64,000 nt of DNA from Virgibacillus sp. LDC-1 (lineage in GTDB: Bacteria; Bacillota; Bacilli; Bacillales; Amphibacillaceae), in contig NZ_JARUVL010000011.1 of the NCBI RefSeq assembly GCF_030137545.1, positions 26,177-90,176 of the forward strand, written 5' to 3'. Positions 13,199 through 24,120 of the stretch are shown here, in pieces (position 1 is the first letter of the stretch; each line of letters begins with the position of its first letter). The notes below the pieces were generated by a model. The model did not search any database, had not been told where the DNA came from, and worked only from the letters and a program-made list of their open reading frames with translations. The position numbers were made by a program, and so were the translations under genes.

Positions 13199-13507
13199 AT
13201 GCATGTAAAAAAAGGTGACAAAGTTAAAGTATTATCCGGCAAAGACCGTGGTAAACAAGGCACTATTTTAGAAACGTATCCTAAGAAGGATCGTGTCCTT
13301 GTTGAAGGTGTCAACATGATTAAAAAACACGCAAAGCCTTCACAAGAAAATCCACAAGGTGGTATCTTGAATCAAGAAGCACCAATTCATGTTTCTAATG
13401 TATTGCCAATAGATCCTAAATCCGGTGAGCCAACTCGTGTTGGGTATGAAGTACGTGATGGAAAGAAAGTCCGCATCGCTAAAAAATCCGGTGAAGAATT
13501 AAAATAA
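13199..13507 (+). CDS. rplX: 50S ribosomal protein L24
   Basis: A 102-residue L24 with an N-terminal KOW motif ([20 protein letters not shown]), an assembly initiator at the tunnel exit. RBS aaggaggtg lies 8 nt upstream of ATG 13199. Length is typical of Firmicutes. Confidence 0.97.
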   Translation: MHVKKGDKVKVLSGKDRGKQGTILETYPKKDRVLVEGVNMIKKHAKPSQENPQGGILNQEAPIHVSNVLPIDPKSGEPTRVGYEVRDGKKVRIAKKSGEELK

Positions 13508-13533
13508 TTTAGCGACGAAAGGAGGGCGACATG

Positions 13534-14073
13534 ATGAATCAACTTAAAGAAAAATACCAAGAGCAAATCGTTCCATCTTTGATGGAAAAGTTTAATTATA
13601 AATCTGTAATGGAAGTGCCTGTAATTGAGAAAATCGTTGTCAACATGGGTGTTGGTGACGCAGTTCAGAACTCTAAGGCATTAGATAACGCTGTAGAGGA
13701 ATTAGCGTTGATTTCTGGTCAAAAGCCTGTTGTTACACGTGCGAAAAAATCAATCGCTGGTTTTCGCCTTCGTGAAGGAATGCCTATCGGTGCAAAAGTA
13801 ACCCTTCGCGGTGAAAGAATGTATGAATTCCTACAAAAGCTTATTTCTGTATCACTACCACGTGTTCGTGACTTCCGTGGTGTATCAAAGAAAGCTTTTG
13901 ATGGTCGTGGTAACTACACATTAGGTGTAAAAGAACAATTAATTTTCCCAGAAATCAATTACGATAAAGTAAGTAAAGTTCGTGGAATGGATATCGTTAT
14001 TGTAACCACTTCTAAAACGGACGAAGAAGCTCGTGAACTTTTGGCTCAACTTGGCATGCCTTTCCAAAAATAG
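13534..14073 (+). CDS. rplE: 50S ribosomal protein L5
   Basis: A 179-residue L5 that binds 5S rRNA and contacts P-site tRNA. Two consecutive ATG codons (13531, 13534) follow ggaggg; the second was chosen because its 8-nt spacing and 179-residue product match Bacillus L5. Conserved [15 protein letters not shown] [11 protein letters not shown] and the [18 protein letters not shown] motif are intact. Confidence 0.96.
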   Translation: MNQLKEKYQEQIVPSLMEKFNYKSVMEVPVIEKIVVNMGVGDAVQNSKALDNAVEELALISGQKPVVTRAKKSIAGFRLREGMPIGAKVTLRGERMYEFLQKLISVSLPRVRDFRGVSKKAFDGRGNYTLGVKEQLIFPEINYDKVSKVRGMDIVIVTTSKTDEEARELLAQLGMPFQK

Positions 14074-14096
14074 AGCTAATACAAGGAGGGAAAATT

Positions 14097-14282
14097 GTGG
14101 CTAAAAAATCAATGGTTGCGAAGCAAAAACGCCCACAAAAGTATCAAGTACGTGAATACACACGCTGTGAGCGTTGTGGACGTCCACATTCCGTAATTCG
14201 CAAATTTAAACTTTGCCGTATTTGTTTCCGTGAACTTGCCTATAAAGGTCAAATTCCTGGTGTCAAAAAAGCAAGCTGGTAA
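14097..14282 (+). CDS. rpsN: 30S ribosomal protein S14 type Z (zinc-binding)
   Basis: A 61-residue zinc-type (C+) S14, starting at GTG 14097 after aaggaggg. The four zinc ligands are the two CxxC pairs in CERCGRP and CRICFREL. Bacillaceae often carry a second, zinc-independent S14 elsewhere that replaces this one in zinc starvation; none is in the window. The symbol rpsZ is also used. Confidence 0.97.
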   Translation: MAKKSMVAKQKRPQKYQVREYTRCERCGRPHSVIRKFKLCRICFRELAYKGQIPGVKKASW

Positions 14283-14311
14283 ACCCCGATTCGGGAAGGA
14301 GGTAATGAGTA

Positions 14312-14710
14312 ATGGTAATGACAGATCCAATCGCAGATATGCTAACTCGTATTCGTAACGCCAACATGGTAAAACATGAAAAATTGGAGCTTCCTGCTTC
14401 CAAAATGAAAAAAGAGGTCGCTGATATCCTTAAAAGAGAAGGCTTTGTCCGTGACTATGAATTTATTGAAGACAACAAGCAAGGTATTCTGCGTATATTC
14501 CTTAAGTACGGTGCCAATGAAGAGCGAGTAATTACAGGTATTAAGCGTATTAGTAAGCCTGGACTTCGTGTTTACGCGAAAGCAGATGAAGTACCACGCG
14601 TACTGAACGGACTGGGAATTGCAATCGTATCAACATCCAAAGGTGTACTTTCTGATAAAGAAGCACGCTCACAAGCTGTTGGTGGCGAAGTTCTTGCATA
14701 TGTTTGGTAA
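14312..14710 (+). CDS. rpsH: 30S ribosomal protein S8
   Basis: A 132-residue S8 beginning [19 protein letters not shown], matching Bacillus S8 in start and length. S8 binds the central domain of 16S rRNA and in some species also represses the spc operon. The C-terminal GGEVLAYVW is conserved. RBS ggaaggaggt. Confidence 0.98.
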   Translation: MVMTDPIADMLTRIRNANMVKHEKLELPASKMKKEVADILKREGFVRDYEFIEDNKQGILRIFLKYGANEERVITGIKRISKPGLRVYAKADEVPRVLNGLGIAIVSTSKGVLSDKEARSQAVGGEVLAYVW

Positions 14711-14740
14711 TCAACATTAATTGATGAGGAGGTGCATGGA

Positions 14741-15277
14741 ATGTCTCGTATAGGACTGAAACCAATTGAAATCCCAAGTGGTGTAGAAGTAAAATTTAAC
14801 GGAAATACCGCTACTGTAAAAGGACCTAAAGGTGAATTGACTAGAACTTTTCATAGCGATATGAAAATTAAAATAGAAGAAAATACGATTTTTGTAGAAC
14901 GTCCAAGTAATGATCGTGAGCATCGTTCCCTTCACGGAACAACACGTAGCTTGATTGCCAACATGGTTGAAGGCGTTCATCAAGGATTTGAAAAGAAACT
15001 AGAAATAATCGGGGTTGGATACCGTGCTCAAAAACAAGGAACGAAGCTTGTTGTTAACGCAGGTTATTCCCATCCAGTTGAAATCGAACCTGAAAAAGGT
15101 ATCGAGATTGAAGTTCCAAAAAACACGGAAATAATCGTCAAAGGGATCGACAAAGAAGCTGTTGGTGCAATTGCTGCTAACATTCGTGCGATCAGACCAC
15201 CTGAACCTTACAAAGGTAAAGGAATTCGTTATGTTGGCGAATATGTACGTCGTAAAGAAGGTAAAACTGCTAAATAA
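14741..15277 (+). CDS. rplF: 50S ribosomal protein L6
   Basis: A 178-residue L6 near the GTPase-associated centre. The start [14 protein letters not shown] at 14741 follows gaggaggtg with good spacing; an upstream in-frame ATG (14732) lies directly after the RBS and is rejected. The C-terminal [22 protein letters not shown] is diagnostic. Confidence 0.97.
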   Translation: MSRIGLKPIEIPSGVEVKFNGNTATVKGPKGELTRTFHSDMKIKIEENTIFVERPSNDREHRSLHGTTRSLIANMVEGVHQGFEKKLEIIGVGYRAQKQGTKLVVNAGYSHPVEIEPEKGIEIEVPKNTEIIVKGIDKEAVGAIAANIRAIRPPEPYKGKGIRYVGEYVRRKEGKTAK

Positions 15278-15309
15278 GGCATGTTAGGGAGCAGAAAGGA
15301 GTGACCTAG

Positions 15310-15672
15310 ATGATCACAAAACCTGACAAAAATGTTGCACGTAAAAGAAGACACGCGCGTGTCCGCAAGCATGTTGCTGGTACACAAGAGCGTCCACGTC
15401 TAAACGTGTATCGTTCAAACAAAAACATTTATGCACAATTAATTGATGATACAGTAGGTAAAACATTAGCAAGTGCTTCAACAGTTGACAAAGAACTATC
15501 GGTTGAATCAACTGGTTCTGTAGAAGCGGCTAAGCAGGTAGGAGAATTACTTGCAAAACGTGCCCAGGATAAAGGATTCAAATCGGTTGTGTTCGATCGT
15601 GGCGGCTACCTTTATCATGGACGTGTAAAAGCATTGGCAGAAGCTGCCCGTGAAGCAGGTCTTGAATTTTAA
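15310..15672 (+). CDS. rplR: 50S ribosomal protein L18
   Basis: A 120-residue 5S rRNA-binding protein of the central protuberance. The basic N-terminus [10 protein letters not shown] and the C-terminal [27 protein letters not shown] are characteristic. RBS aaaggagtg. Length equals Bacillus L18. Confidence 0.97.
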   Translation: MITKPDKNVARKRRHARVRKHVAGTQERPRLNVYRSNKNIYAQLIDDTVGKTLASASTVDKELSVESTGSVEAAKQVGELLAKRAQDKGFKSVVFDRGGYLYHGRVKALAEAAREAGLEF

Positions 15673-15694
15673 TCGATAAAGGAGGGAACCAATA

Positions 15695-16198
15695 GTGAAT
15701 AATAATCTTGACCCAAACAAATTAGATATTGAAGAACGTGTTGTTACGGTCAACCGTGTTGCAAAAGTAGTAAAAGGTGGACGTCGCTTCCGTTTTGCTG
15801 CTTTAGTAGTTGTCGGTGATAAAAACGGTCATGTAGGATTCGGTACAGGTAAAGCACAAGAGGTACCGGAAGCAATTAGAAAAGCTGTTGAGGATGCGAA
15901 GAAGAACCTTATCACAGTACCGATTGTTGGAACTACTATTCCACATGCGATTCATGGTCAATTCGGCTCAGGTAACGTATTGATGAAGCCAGCTTCAGAA
16001 GGTACAGGAGTTATCTCTGGTGGACCAGTTCGTGCGGTATTAGAGCTTGCAGGTGTTAGTGATATTCTTACAAAATCACTTGGTTCAAACACACCAATCA
16101 ATATGGTTCGCGCAACAATTAACGGTTTAAGCAACTTAAAGCGTGCAGAGGACGTAGCAAAACTACGAGGAAAATCTGTAGAAGAACTGTTAGGATAA
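15695..16198 (+). CDS. rpsE: 30S ribosomal protein S5
   Basis: A 167-residue S5 starting at GTG 15695 after aaaggaggg. It contains the N-terminal double-stranded RNA-binding-like domain with [21 protein letters not shown] and the spectinomycin-region loop. S5 with S4 and S3 lines the mRNA entry tunnel and affects accuracy. The KGGR sequence is intact, so no spectinomycin-resistance change is evident. Confidence 0.97.
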   Translation: MNNNLDPNKLDIEERVVTVNRVAKVVKGGRRFRFAALVVVGDKNGHVGFGTGKAQEVPEAIRKAVEDAKKNLITVPIVGTTIPHAIHGQFGSGNVLMKPASEGTGVISGGPVRAVLELAGVSDILTKSLGSNTPINMVRATINGLSNLKRAEDVAKLRGKSVEELLG

Positions 16199-16211
16199 GG
16201 AGGGAAATACT

Positions 16212-16394
16212 ATGTCTAAAAAATTAGAAATCACCCTCACTAAGAGTGTCATTGGTGCAAAAGAAGGACAAAAAAGAACAGTAGAAGCATTAGGCTTGAA
16301 AAAAATTCGTCAATCCGTAGTTCTTGAAGATACTCCGGCTATTCGTGGAATGGTTAATAAAGTATCTCATCTTCTAACGGTAAAAGAAGCGTAA
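16212..16394 (+). CDS. rpmD: 50S ribosomal protein L30
   Basis: A 60-residue bacterial L30 with [21 protein letters not shown] and [10 protein letters not shown], the family signature. RBS taaggaggg overlaps the rpsE stop region. Lies between rpsE and rplO as in other Bacilli. Confidence 0.97.
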   Translation: MSKKLEITLTKSVIGAKEGQKRTVEALGLKKIRQSVVLEDTPAIRGMVNKVSHLLTVKEA

Positions 16395-16426
16395 TTTATA
16401 AATTAGCGTAAAGAGGAGGTGCTCAA

Positions 16427-16867
16427 ATGAAACTTCATGAATTGAAAGCATCAGAAGGAGCTCGTAAAGAACGTAATCGCGTAGGTCGTGGAACATCATC
16501 TGGAAATGGTAAGACTTCCGGTCGTGGACATAAAGGCCAAAAAGCACGTTCTGGAGGCGGCGTCCGTCCAGGGTTTGAAGGAGGACAAATGCCATTATTC
16601 CAACGTCTTCCGAAGCGCGGCTTTACAAACATCCATCGTAAAGAATTTGCAATAGTGAACTTAGATGCGTTAAATCGTTTTGAAGACGGCACAGAAATTA
16701 CACCTGAGCTATTACTTGAAGAAGGTGTCGTATCGAACCTAAAAGCAGGTCTTAAGATACTTGGTAAAGGTTCTGTAGATAAAAAATTCACAGTAAAAGC
16801 TCATAAGTTCTCTGCTTCAGCGAAGTCTGCAATTGAAGCAGCGGGCGGTAAAATAGAGGTGATTTAA
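16427..16867 (+). CDS. rplO: 50S ribosomal protein L15
   Basis: A 146-residue L15, a late-assembly protein. The glycine/arginine-rich N-terminal extension ([20 protein letters not shown]) that threads into 23S rRNA is present. Its last base (16867) is the first base of the secY start codon, so translation of secY is coupled. RBS gaggaggtg. Confidence 0.97.
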   Translation: MKLHELKASEGARKERNRVGRGTSSGNGKTSGRGHKGQKARSGGGVRPGFEGGQMPLFQRLPKRGFTNIHRKEFAIVNLDALNRFEDGTEITPELLLEEGVVSNLKAGLKILGKGSVDKKFTVKAHKFSASAKSAIEAAGGKIEVI

Positions 16868-18159
16868 TGTTCCGTACAATCTCCAATTTTATGCGCGTAG
16901 GTGACATTAGACGGAAGATCATATTTACATTATTAATGTTAATAGTATTCCGTCTTGGTACATTTATTCCTGTACCGTTCACGGATAAACAAGCGATTGA
17001 CTTCATGAACCAACAAAATGTTTTTGGCTTTCTAAACACCTTTGGTGGTGGGGCATTGCAAAACTTCTCCATTTTCGCAATGGGAATTATGCCTTACATT
17101 ACAGCGTCAATTATTATGCAGCTTTTGCAAATGGACGTTGTACCAAAGTTTGCTGAGTGGAAAAAACAAGGGGAAATGGGGCGTAAAAAGCTCGCTCAAA
17201 TTACCCGTTATGGAACTGTAGTTCTAGCGTTCGTTCAAGCAATTGCCATGTCAATCGGCTTCAATACATTGGCACAAGGAGATTTAATTGTTAATCCGAG
17301 CATAATGAAATTTATCATTATTGCACTTGTTTTGACAGCTGGTACCACATTCCTAATGTGGTTAGGTGAACAAATCACTGCAAATGGAGTCGGAAACGGA
17401 ATTTCCATTATTATCTTCGCAGGTATTGTCGCAGCAGTTCCAAACGGAATTAAACAATTATATATTCAGTATTTTGATAATCCTGGAGACGAATTGTTTA
17501 TTAACATCGTAATTGTTGCGCTTATTGCGTTGGTCGTAGTTGCCGTAACCGTTGGAGTTATCTTTATCCAACAGGCATTACGTAAAATTCCAATTCAATA
17601 TGCTAAAAAGCTTGTTAATCGTTCTCCGGTAGGTGGCCACTCCACGCATTTACCACTAAAGGTGAACGCGGCAGGAGTTATTCCCGTTATCTTCGCAATT
17701 GCTTTTATCATTGCGCCGAGAACCGTAGCTGGCTTTTTTGAAGGTAATAAAGTCGCAGAAACGATCGCAAACATTTTTGATTATACACAGCCAATCGGTA
17801 TGGTTATCTATGTTGCGCTAATTATTGCGTTTACGTATTTTTATACGTTTGTTCAGGTTAATCCAGAGCAAATGGCTGAAAACCTGCAAAAGCAAGGTGG
17901 ATATATCCCGGGAATACGCCCAGGTAAAAATACAGAAACATATCTCACACGTGTTATGTATCGTTTAACATTTGTAGGATCGATATTCCTTGCAGCAGTT
18001 TCTGTACTACCTATCGCTTTAGGCAGTCTTGCAGATTTGCCTTCTGCAGTACAAATCGGCGGCACGAGTTTGCTCATTGTTGTAGGGGTTGCACTCCAAA
18101 CAATGAAACAACTAGAAGGCCAGTTGGTGAAACGTCACTACAAAGGCTTTATTAAGTAA
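16867..18159 (+). CDS. secY: Preprotein translocase subunit SecY
   Basis: A 430-residue integral membrane protein with ten predicted transmembrane segments, the channel of the Sec translocon with SecE and SecG. The N-terminal helix begins RKIIFTLLMLIVFRLGTF, the plug/TM2 region has GGGALQNFSIFAMGIMPYI, and the cytoplasmic loop 5 has GIRPGKNTETYL, where SecA and ribosomes bind. Length equals B. subtilis SecY (431). It overlaps the rplO stop by one base. Confidence 0.98.
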   Translation: MFRTISNFMRVGDIRRKIIFTLLMLIVFRLGTFIPVPFTDKQAIDFMNQQNVFGFLNTFGGGALQNFSIFAMGIMPYITASIIMQLLQMDVVPKFAEWKKQGEMGRKKLAQITRYGTVVLAFVQAIAMSIGFNTLAQGDLIVNPSIMKFIIIALVLTAGTTFLMWLGEQITANGVGNGISIIIFAGIVAAVPNGIKQLYIQYFDNPGDELFINIVIVALIALVVVAVTVGVIFIQQALRKIPIQYAKKLVNRSPVGGHSTHLPLKVNAAGVIPVIFAIAFIIAPRTVAGFFEGNKVAETIANIFDYTQPIGMVIYVALIIAFTYFYTFVQVNPEQMAENLQKQGGYIPGIRPGKNTETYLTRVMYRLTFVGSIFLAAVSVLPIALGSLADLPSAVQIGGTSLLIVVGVALQTMKQLEGQLVKRHYKGFIK

Positions 18160-18175
18160 ACCTAGCTGCCAGTGA

Positions 18176-18835
<660 letters not shown>

Positions 18836-19004
18836 GCAAAGTAACTGTAATTCAGACACGTTTACAGATGAATTATCATCTGTAAAAAGATATAATTATG
18901 TCGTAGTGAAACATTACGGTAGACTCGTTAATGGTGACACATTACAGCAGTGAAATTTAAGAAGTCTTTAGATTATATGAATAAAGCCTAAGTGAAGGTG
19001 ATCG
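18836..19004 (+). other. Intergenic region where map is normally found, with an 11-bp perfect palindrome
   Basis: In B. subtilis map lies between adk and the KOW gene; here only 166 bp separate them and no coding remnant is visible. The region holds a perfect inverted repeat tttacagatga (18861-18871) and tcatctgtaaa (18876-18886) with a 4-base loop. It is not followed by a T-run, so it looks more like an operator or processing hairpin than a terminator. Confidence 0.6.
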
Positions 19005-19343
19005 TTGTTGAGCGAAGAGGATTCAGTTCCGCGAATAGGTCAAGTTGTTCGTATTATGCAAGGGCGTGAAGCAGGACAATATGCGATTATCATTAAAGTT
19101 CTTGATAATCGGCTTGTATTGCTCGCAGATGGAGAAAAACGCAAATATGATCGACCAAAGAAAAAGAATCTGCATCATATTGAACTAATGGATTATATTT
19201 CTCCGGAAGTCCAAAACAGCCTTCTAGAAACTGGTCGTGTCACAAATGGTAAATTACGATTTGCTATAGCTAAATTTTCGAGTGAGGTTGTGACTGATGT
19301 AGAGAAGGAGGATCAACACGATGGCGAAAGACGATGTAATTGA
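19005..19343 (+). CDS. KOW domain-containing RNA-binding protein (YbzG/L14e-like)
   Basis: A 112-residue protein with an N-terminal KOW-type motif ([22 protein letters not shown]) and a basic patch KKKNLHH, resembling the small YbzG/L14e-like proteins encoded between map and infA in Bacillaceae. The start is a TTG, either 19005 or 19008, after gaaggtgatc. The last 23 bases overlap infA in another frame, and the infA RBS lies inside this gene, so the two are translationally coupled. Function is presumably ribosome- or rRNA-associated, inferred from fold and context. Confidence 0.8.
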   Translation: MLSEEDSVPRIGQVVRIMQGREAGQYAIIIKVLDNRLVLLADGEKRKYDRPKKKNLHHIELMDYISPEVQNSLLETGRVTNGKLRFAIAKFSSEVVTDVEKEDQHDGERRCN

Positions 19344-19539
19344 AGTGGAAGGTACCGTAACGGAAACATTGCCAAATGCAATGTTTAACGTCGAATTAGA
19401 AAATGGCCATACGGTTTTGGCACATGTATCTGGTAAAATTCGTATGCATTTCATTCGCATTTTACCAGGTGACAAAGTAACGGTAGAACTTTCCCCGTAT
19501 GACTTAACAAGAGGACGAATTACGTATCGTTATAAATAA
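19321..19539 (+). CDS. infA: Translation initiation factor IF-1
   Basis: A 72-residue OB-fold factor that occupies the ribosomal A site during initiation. The sequence [21 protein letters not shown] and the C-terminal [13 protein letters not shown] are diagnostic. RBS aaggagg lies within the upstream KOW gene, with which it overlaps by 23 bp. Confidence 0.98.
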   Translation: MAKDDVIEVEGTVTETLPNAMFNVELENGHTVLAHVSGKIRMHFIRILPGDKVTVELSPYDLTRGRITYRYK

Positions 19540-19559
19540 GCGAATGCGCTCCGATATAA

Positions 19560-19688
<129 letters not shown>

Positions 19689-19713
19689 ATATTGAAGGAG
19701 GTGCGACACACTA

Positions 19714-20079
19714 ATGGCTCGTATTGCAGGTATTGACATTCCACGTGACAAACGTGTAGTCATTTCATTAACGTACATTTATGGTATTGGTAAGAATACT
19801 GCAGCAAAGATCCTAGAAGAAGCGGGAGTTTCTCAAGATACTCGTGTTCGTGATTTAACAGAGGATGAACTAGGAAGAATCCGTAAAGCGATTGACGCCT
19901 ATACAACAGAAGGTGATCTTCGTCGTGAAGTTTCATTAAACATCAAGCGTCTAATCGAAATTGGTTCATACAGAGGAATCCGTCATCGTCGTGGCTTACC
20001 AGTGCGTGGTCAAAAGACGAAAAACAATTCACGTACTCGCAAAGGACCTCGTCGTACAATTGCAGGTAAGAAAAAATAA
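19714..20079 (+). CDS. rpsM: 30S ribosomal protein S13
   Basis: A 121-residue S13 with [19 protein letters not shown], the helix-hairpin motif YGIGKNTA and the basic tail [15 protein letters not shown] that reaches P-site tRNA. RBS gaaggaggt. Length equals Bacillus S13. Confidence 0.98.
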   Translation: MARIAGIDIPRDKRVVISLTYIYGIGKNTAAKILEEAGVSQDTRVRDLTEDELGRIRKAIDAYTTEGDLRREVSLNIKRLIEIGSYRGIRHRRGLPVRGQKTKNNSRTRKGPRRTIAGKKK

Positions 20080-20100
20080 CGTGAAGGAGGTATGCTAATC

Positions 20101-20493
<393 letters not shown>

Positions 20494-20719
20494 TTTTTAG
20501 CGTATATAATTTGTCACCCTGTCTATAATGGGTTATGATGGCTAAAGGTATATAGTGAAACGTTTAATCTCATTTAAAACCTTATGTACGGCATCTAGAT
20601 AGACAAAAATGTACGAAATTAAGACAATAGCGCAGAAACGCCAACTGCCTATTTGGGGAATTTCGGTTAGACACGATCGTCTAACCGGGGTTTCGACGTT
20701 TTTAAGGAGGGTTTTATGA
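20494..20719 (+). promoter_or_regulatory. rpoA leader with long hairpin
   Basis: No gene is present in this 226-bp gap. A 14-bp stem (aatttcggttagac at 20659-20672 with gtctaaccggggtt at 20679-20692, three G-U pairs, loop acgatc) is followed six bases later by TTTTT (20699-20703) and then the rpoA RBS aaggaggg. It could attenuate or modulate rpoA relative to rpsK. This is a structural reading by eye only. Confidence 0.5.
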
Positions 20720-21664
20720 ATGATCGAAATTGAAAAGCCAAAAATTGAAACGATAGAGATCAGTGATGATGCTACGTTTGGAAAATTCGTGGTCGAACCG
20801 CTTGAACGTGGATATGGTACTACTCTAGGAAACTCCTTGCGTCGTATCCTACTATCCTCACTTCCAGGCGCTGCTGTTACATCTGTTCAAATTGATGGAG
20901 CACTTCATGAATTTTCAACAATTGACGGGGTCGTTGAGGATGTAACAACGATCATTTTAAATCTAAAAAAGCTCGCACTAAAAATCTACTCTGATGAAGA
21001 GAAGGTTTTGGAAATTGATGTTCAAGGCGAAGGAAAGGTAACTGCTGCAGATCTAACCTATGATAGTGATGTAGAAGTATTAAACCCAGAGCTTCATCTT
21101 GCAACATTAAATTCTAAAGCAAGCTTGCATATGAAAATCACCGCCGAGCGTGGTCGCGGTTATCGCCCAGCAGAAGAAAACAAACGTGATGATCAACCAA
21201 TCGGAGTAATTCCTGTTGATTCGATCTTTACACCTGTTGATCGGGTGAGCTACCAAGTAGAAAATACACGTGTAGGTCAAAACGCAAACTACGACAAATT
21301 GACTTTGGATGTGTGGACCAATGGCAGCATCCGTCCTGAAGAAGCTGTTTCTTTAGGAGCAAAAGTATATACAGAACACTTAAATATTTTTGTAGGTTTA
21401 ACCGATGAAGCACAAAATGTGGAAATCATGGTTGAAAAAGAAGAAGATCAAAAGGAAAAAGTGATGGAAATGACCATCGAAGAGCTTGATCTTTCTGTTC
21501 GTTCCTACAATTGCTTAAAACGTGCTGGAATTAATACAGTTCAAGAGCTTTCAAATAAATCTGAAGAAGATATGATGAAAGTGCGTAACCTTGGACGCAA
21601 GTCATTAGAAGAGGTAAAACTCAAGCTTGATGAGCTTGGTTTAGGTTTGCGCAAAGACGACTGA
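20720..21664 (+). CDS. rpoA: DNA-directed RNA polymerase subunit alpha
   Basis: A 314-residue alpha subunit, the same length as in B. subtilis. The N-terminal domain (residues ~1-230; [21 protein letters not shown]) dimerises and assembles beta and beta'. The C-terminal domain ([17 protein letters not shown] ... [11 protein letters not shown]) contacts UP elements and activators. RBS aaggaggg; an overlapping ATG at 20716 is out of frame. Confidence 0.98.
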   Translation: MIEIEKPKIETIEISDDATFGKFVVEPLERGYGTTLGNSLRRILLSSLPGAAVTSVQIDGALHEFSTIDGVVEDVTTIILNLKKLALKIYSDEEKVLEIDVQGEGKVTAADLTYDSDVEVLNPELHLATLNSKASLHMKITAERGRGYRPAEENKRDDQPIGVIPVDSIFTPVDRVSYQVENTRVGQNANYDKLTLDVWTNGSIRPEEAVSLGAKVYTEHLNIFVGLTDEAQNVEIMVEKEEDQKEKVMEMTIEELDLSVRSYNCLKRAGINTVQELSNKSEEDMMKVRNLGRKSLEEVKLKLDELGLGLRKDD

Positions 21665-21702
21665 TAACCGATAAATAAAAACCAGACACCTTTAGAAAAA
21701 GC

Positions 21703-21815
21703 GTTCAAAAAGTCTTCGTAAAAAAACAATCGCATCTATGCTTGCTCGCTTTCCATTCCGATGGAGGCAAGTAAGGGTTAGAGTACGCGTTTGTTTGGCG
21801 AGACTTCTTTTGAAC
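21703..21815. repeat. ~113-bp imperfect palindromic element between rpoA and rplQ
   Basis: The outer arms gttcaaaa..agtcttcg (21703-21718) and cgagacttcttttgaac (21799-21815) are complementary with a 2-base indel. Complementarity continues inwards through A/T-rich and gcg sequences to an inner hairpin cttgctcgctttccat / atggaggcaag around tccg. The whole interval can fold into one long stem. It resembles a miniature palindromic repeat or MITE inserted inside the operon; copy number in the genome cannot be judged from this window. Confidence 0.6.
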
Positions 21816-21843
21816 CTACATTTGAGAAAGGGAGGGATAGTCC

Positions 21844-22197
21844 ATGGCTAGAAAATTAGGACGTACTACAGACGCTCGTATGGCACTTCTTCGTAACCTT
21901 GCTGCTGATTTGATTATTCATGAACGGATCGAAACAACAGAAGCAAAAGCGAAGGAACTAAAAACGATTGTAGATAAAATGATTACACTTGGTAAGCGTG
22001 GCGATTTACATGCACGTCGTCAAGCTGCATCATTCCTATACAAAAAAGAAGCAAATGAAAACGAAGATGTGATTCAAAAGCTTTTCAATGATGTTGCTGC
22101 ACGCTATGAAGAACGACAAGGTGGTTATACACGTGTTCTTAAGCTAGGTGAACGCCAAGGCGACGGAGCAAAAATGGCAATCGTTGAACTAGTTTAA
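21844..22197 (+). CDS. rplQ: 50S ribosomal protein L17
   Basis: A 117-residue L17 (Bacillus L17 is about 120) starting [24 protein letters not shown], with the C-terminal [25 protein letters not shown]. It normally follows rpoA by a few tens of bases; here 179 bp separate them because of the palindromic element. Last ribosomal gene of the cluster. Confidence 0.97.
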   Translation: MARKLGRTTDARMALLRNLAADLIIHERIETTEAKAKELKTIVDKMITLGKRGDLHARRQAASFLYKKEANENEDVIQKLFNDVAARYEERQGGYTRVLKLGERQGDGAKMAIVELV

Positions 22198-22214
22198 TGT
22201 TTCCATACGTGATA

Positions 22215-22262
22215 AGGGCAGGACTAAATCTCTTCTATGAGGTGAATCCAAGCCCTTTTTTT
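22215..22262 (+). terminator. Terminator of the alpha operon
   Basis: gggc at 22216 pairs with gccc at about 22252-22255 below an A/T-rich inner stem (ggac...gaatcc). Seven or more T residues follow. It lies 20-60 bp after the rplQ stop. Confidence 0.65.
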
Positions 22263-22432
22263 GTAGGCTCTGTTCTTCACCAAAGATAAATGGAATGATA
22301 GAATAGAGAAGGATATGTAAGAAAACATATTAAACTGGGATCCGTTTTGTAGAGGGTTAACCGAAACAAAACGTAAATGTAATTAATCGATACAATATAC
22401 CAAGGCGGAGTAGAGAAAGAGGAGAGCGAAAT

Positions 22433-23272
22433 ATGAACAAAAAGCTAGTAGAGTTTAGAAATGTATCATTCCGATATACAGAAGAGCAGCCTTGGGTTTT
22501 GAAAAATTGTTCTTTTACTATTTATGAAGATGAATGGGTAGCTATCATTGGTCATAATGGATCGGGAAAATCGACGATCGCAAAGCTAATGAATGGACTC
22601 CTTTTTCCACAAGAAGGAGAGATTTATATTCACGATCAGCTTGTAAATGAACAATCAGTGTGGGACGTGCGAAAAAAAGTTGGCATGGTTTTTCAGAATC
22701 CGGACAACCAGTTTGTTGGTACAACGGTTCAGGATGATGTTGCATTTGGAATGGAAAATCGAGGCTTTTCACGTGAACAAATGGTAGAACGAATTGAGAA
22801 CACGCTAGAAGCAGTTGGTATGCTTGACTATCGCTTAACTGAACCACATCGGCTTTCTGGTGGTCAAAAACAGCGCGTTGCCATTGCCAGCGTGATGGCG
22901 ATATCCCCTCAGGTCTTAATATTGGATGAAGCGACCGCAATGCTTGATCCGAAGGGAAGACTGGAGATTATGCAGACGGTTTCCCGTCTTCAAGAGCGAA
23001 ACAGCCTTTCATTGATTACAATCACTCATGACTTACAGGAAGTGGCTCAAGCCGATCGTGTGATTGTCATGAATGAAGGGGAATTGTGGAAGGAAGCGAC
23101 ACCAAGAGAAATCTTCGCAGAAAAAGCGGCATTACGGGAAATCGGTTTAGATGTCCCGTTCGTTGCGATGCTTGCAGAAGAGCTACAAAAGCTAGGAATT
23201 CCCATCTCGAAAGAACCGCTAAACCACACAGAACTGCTGGAGGACCTATGGACATCCTATTCGACAAGGTAA
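22433..23272 (+). CDS. ecfA1: ECF transporter energy-coupling ATPase EcfA1
   Basis: A 279-residue ABC ATPase, half of the heterodimeric motor of energy-coupling-factor transporters, which take up vitamins and metals through interchangeable S components. Walker [10 protein letters not shown] (residues ~39-47), Q-loop NPDNQFVG, signature [12 protein letters not shown] and Walker B VLILDEAT are intact. Its last 25 bases overlap ecfA2. The S components must be encoded elsewhere. Older symbols are cbiO1 and ybxA. Confidence 0.95.
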   Translation: MNKKLVEFRNVSFRYTEEQPWVLKNCSFTIYEDEWVAIIGHNGSGKSTIAKLMNGLLFPQEGEIYIHDQLVNEQSVWDVRKKVGMVFQNPDNQFVGTTVQDDVAFGMENRGFSREQMVERIENTLEAVGMLDYRLTEPHRLSGGQKQRVAIASVMAISPQVLILDEATAMLDPKGRLEIMQTVSRLQERNSLSLITITHDLQEVAQADRVIVMNEGELWKEATPREIFAEKAALREIGLDVPFVAMLAEELQKLGIPISKEPLNHTELLEDLWTSYSTR

Positions 23273-24120
23273 GCTATATCTATCAACAGAATACGCCATT
23301 TGCACATAAAGCAATCGAAGATCTATCCTTTCATATCCCGTCAGGCTCGTTTGTGGCGGTTATCGGGCATACGGGATCAGGAAAGTCTACCCTTATTCAA
23401 CACTTAAATGGCTTAGTCACGCCAAGTGAAGGTGAAGTACGGATCGGGGAATATCGATTAACAAAAGATGAAAAGCCGAAGAACATGAAAGCATTAAGAA
23501 GCAAGGTTGGTGTTGTCTTTCAATACCCAGAGCATCAATTGTTTGAAGAGACGGTAGCAAAGGATATTGCCTTTGGACCACAAAACTTTGGGGTGTCAAA
23601 GGAAGAAATTCATCGTCGCATTAAACGAATAGCTCCAATGGTCGGAATTTCGGAGGCCTTATTAGATCGATCGCCGTTTGATTTGAGTGGCGGTCAAATG
23701 CGCAGGGTGGCCATTGCAGGTGTACTTGCTGTAAAACCAGAAGTACTTGTTCTTGATGAGCCTACTGCTGGATTAGATCCACGCGGTCGGAAGGAAATCA
23801 TGCGTATGTTCTATGAGCTTCATCAGCGTGAAAAGCTAACGACGATCATGGTCACACATAGCATGGAGGATGCGGTGACATATGCGGATTATGTAATTAT
23901 GTTAAATAATGGAACGATATACATGGAAGGAAAGCCAGAAGCGGTTTTTACGAAGGCAGAGGCATTAAAGAAGGTACAGCTCGACGTACCAGAAATGATT
24001 CAATTTATCCATGCGTTCGAAACCAAATTTGGAACAAGCCTTCCTTTTAAACGACAAACGATACAACAGTTGGCAGAACAAATTCAGCACCGCTTAAAGG
24101 GGGCTGAATACGATGAATGA
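23248..24120 (+). CDS. ecfA2: ECF transporter energy-coupling ATPase EcfA2
   Basis: A 290-residue ABC ATPase partner of EcfA1. Walker [12 protein letters not shown], the Q-loop YPEHQLFE, signature [12 protein letters not shown] and Walker B VLVLDEPT are visible. The start at 23248 ([14 protein letters not shown]) follows ctggagg within ecfA1; a much longer open frame from 23086 is only the extension of the frame through ecfA1. It overlaps ecfT by 8 bp. Confidence 0.95.
   Translation: MDILFDKVSYIYQQNTPFAHKAIEDLSFHIPSGSFVAVIGHTGSGKSTLIQHLNGLVTPSEGEVRIGEYRLTKDEKPKNMKALRSKVGVVFQYPEHQLFEETVAKDIAFGPQNFGVSKEEIHRRIKRIAPMVGISEALLDRSPFDLSGGQMRRVAIAGVLAVKPEVLVLDEPTAGLDPRGRKEIMRMFYELHQREKLTTIMVTHSMEDAVTYADYVIMLNNGTIYMEGKPEAVFTKAEALKKVQLDVPEMIQFIHAFETKFGTSLPFKRQTIQQLAEQIQHRLKGAEYDE

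Noticed and set aside
23086..23247. 54-residue N-terminal extension of EcfA2
   Set aside because: It reads through ecfA1 in another frame; EcfA2 starts with [10 protein letters not shown] at 23248 with an RBS.
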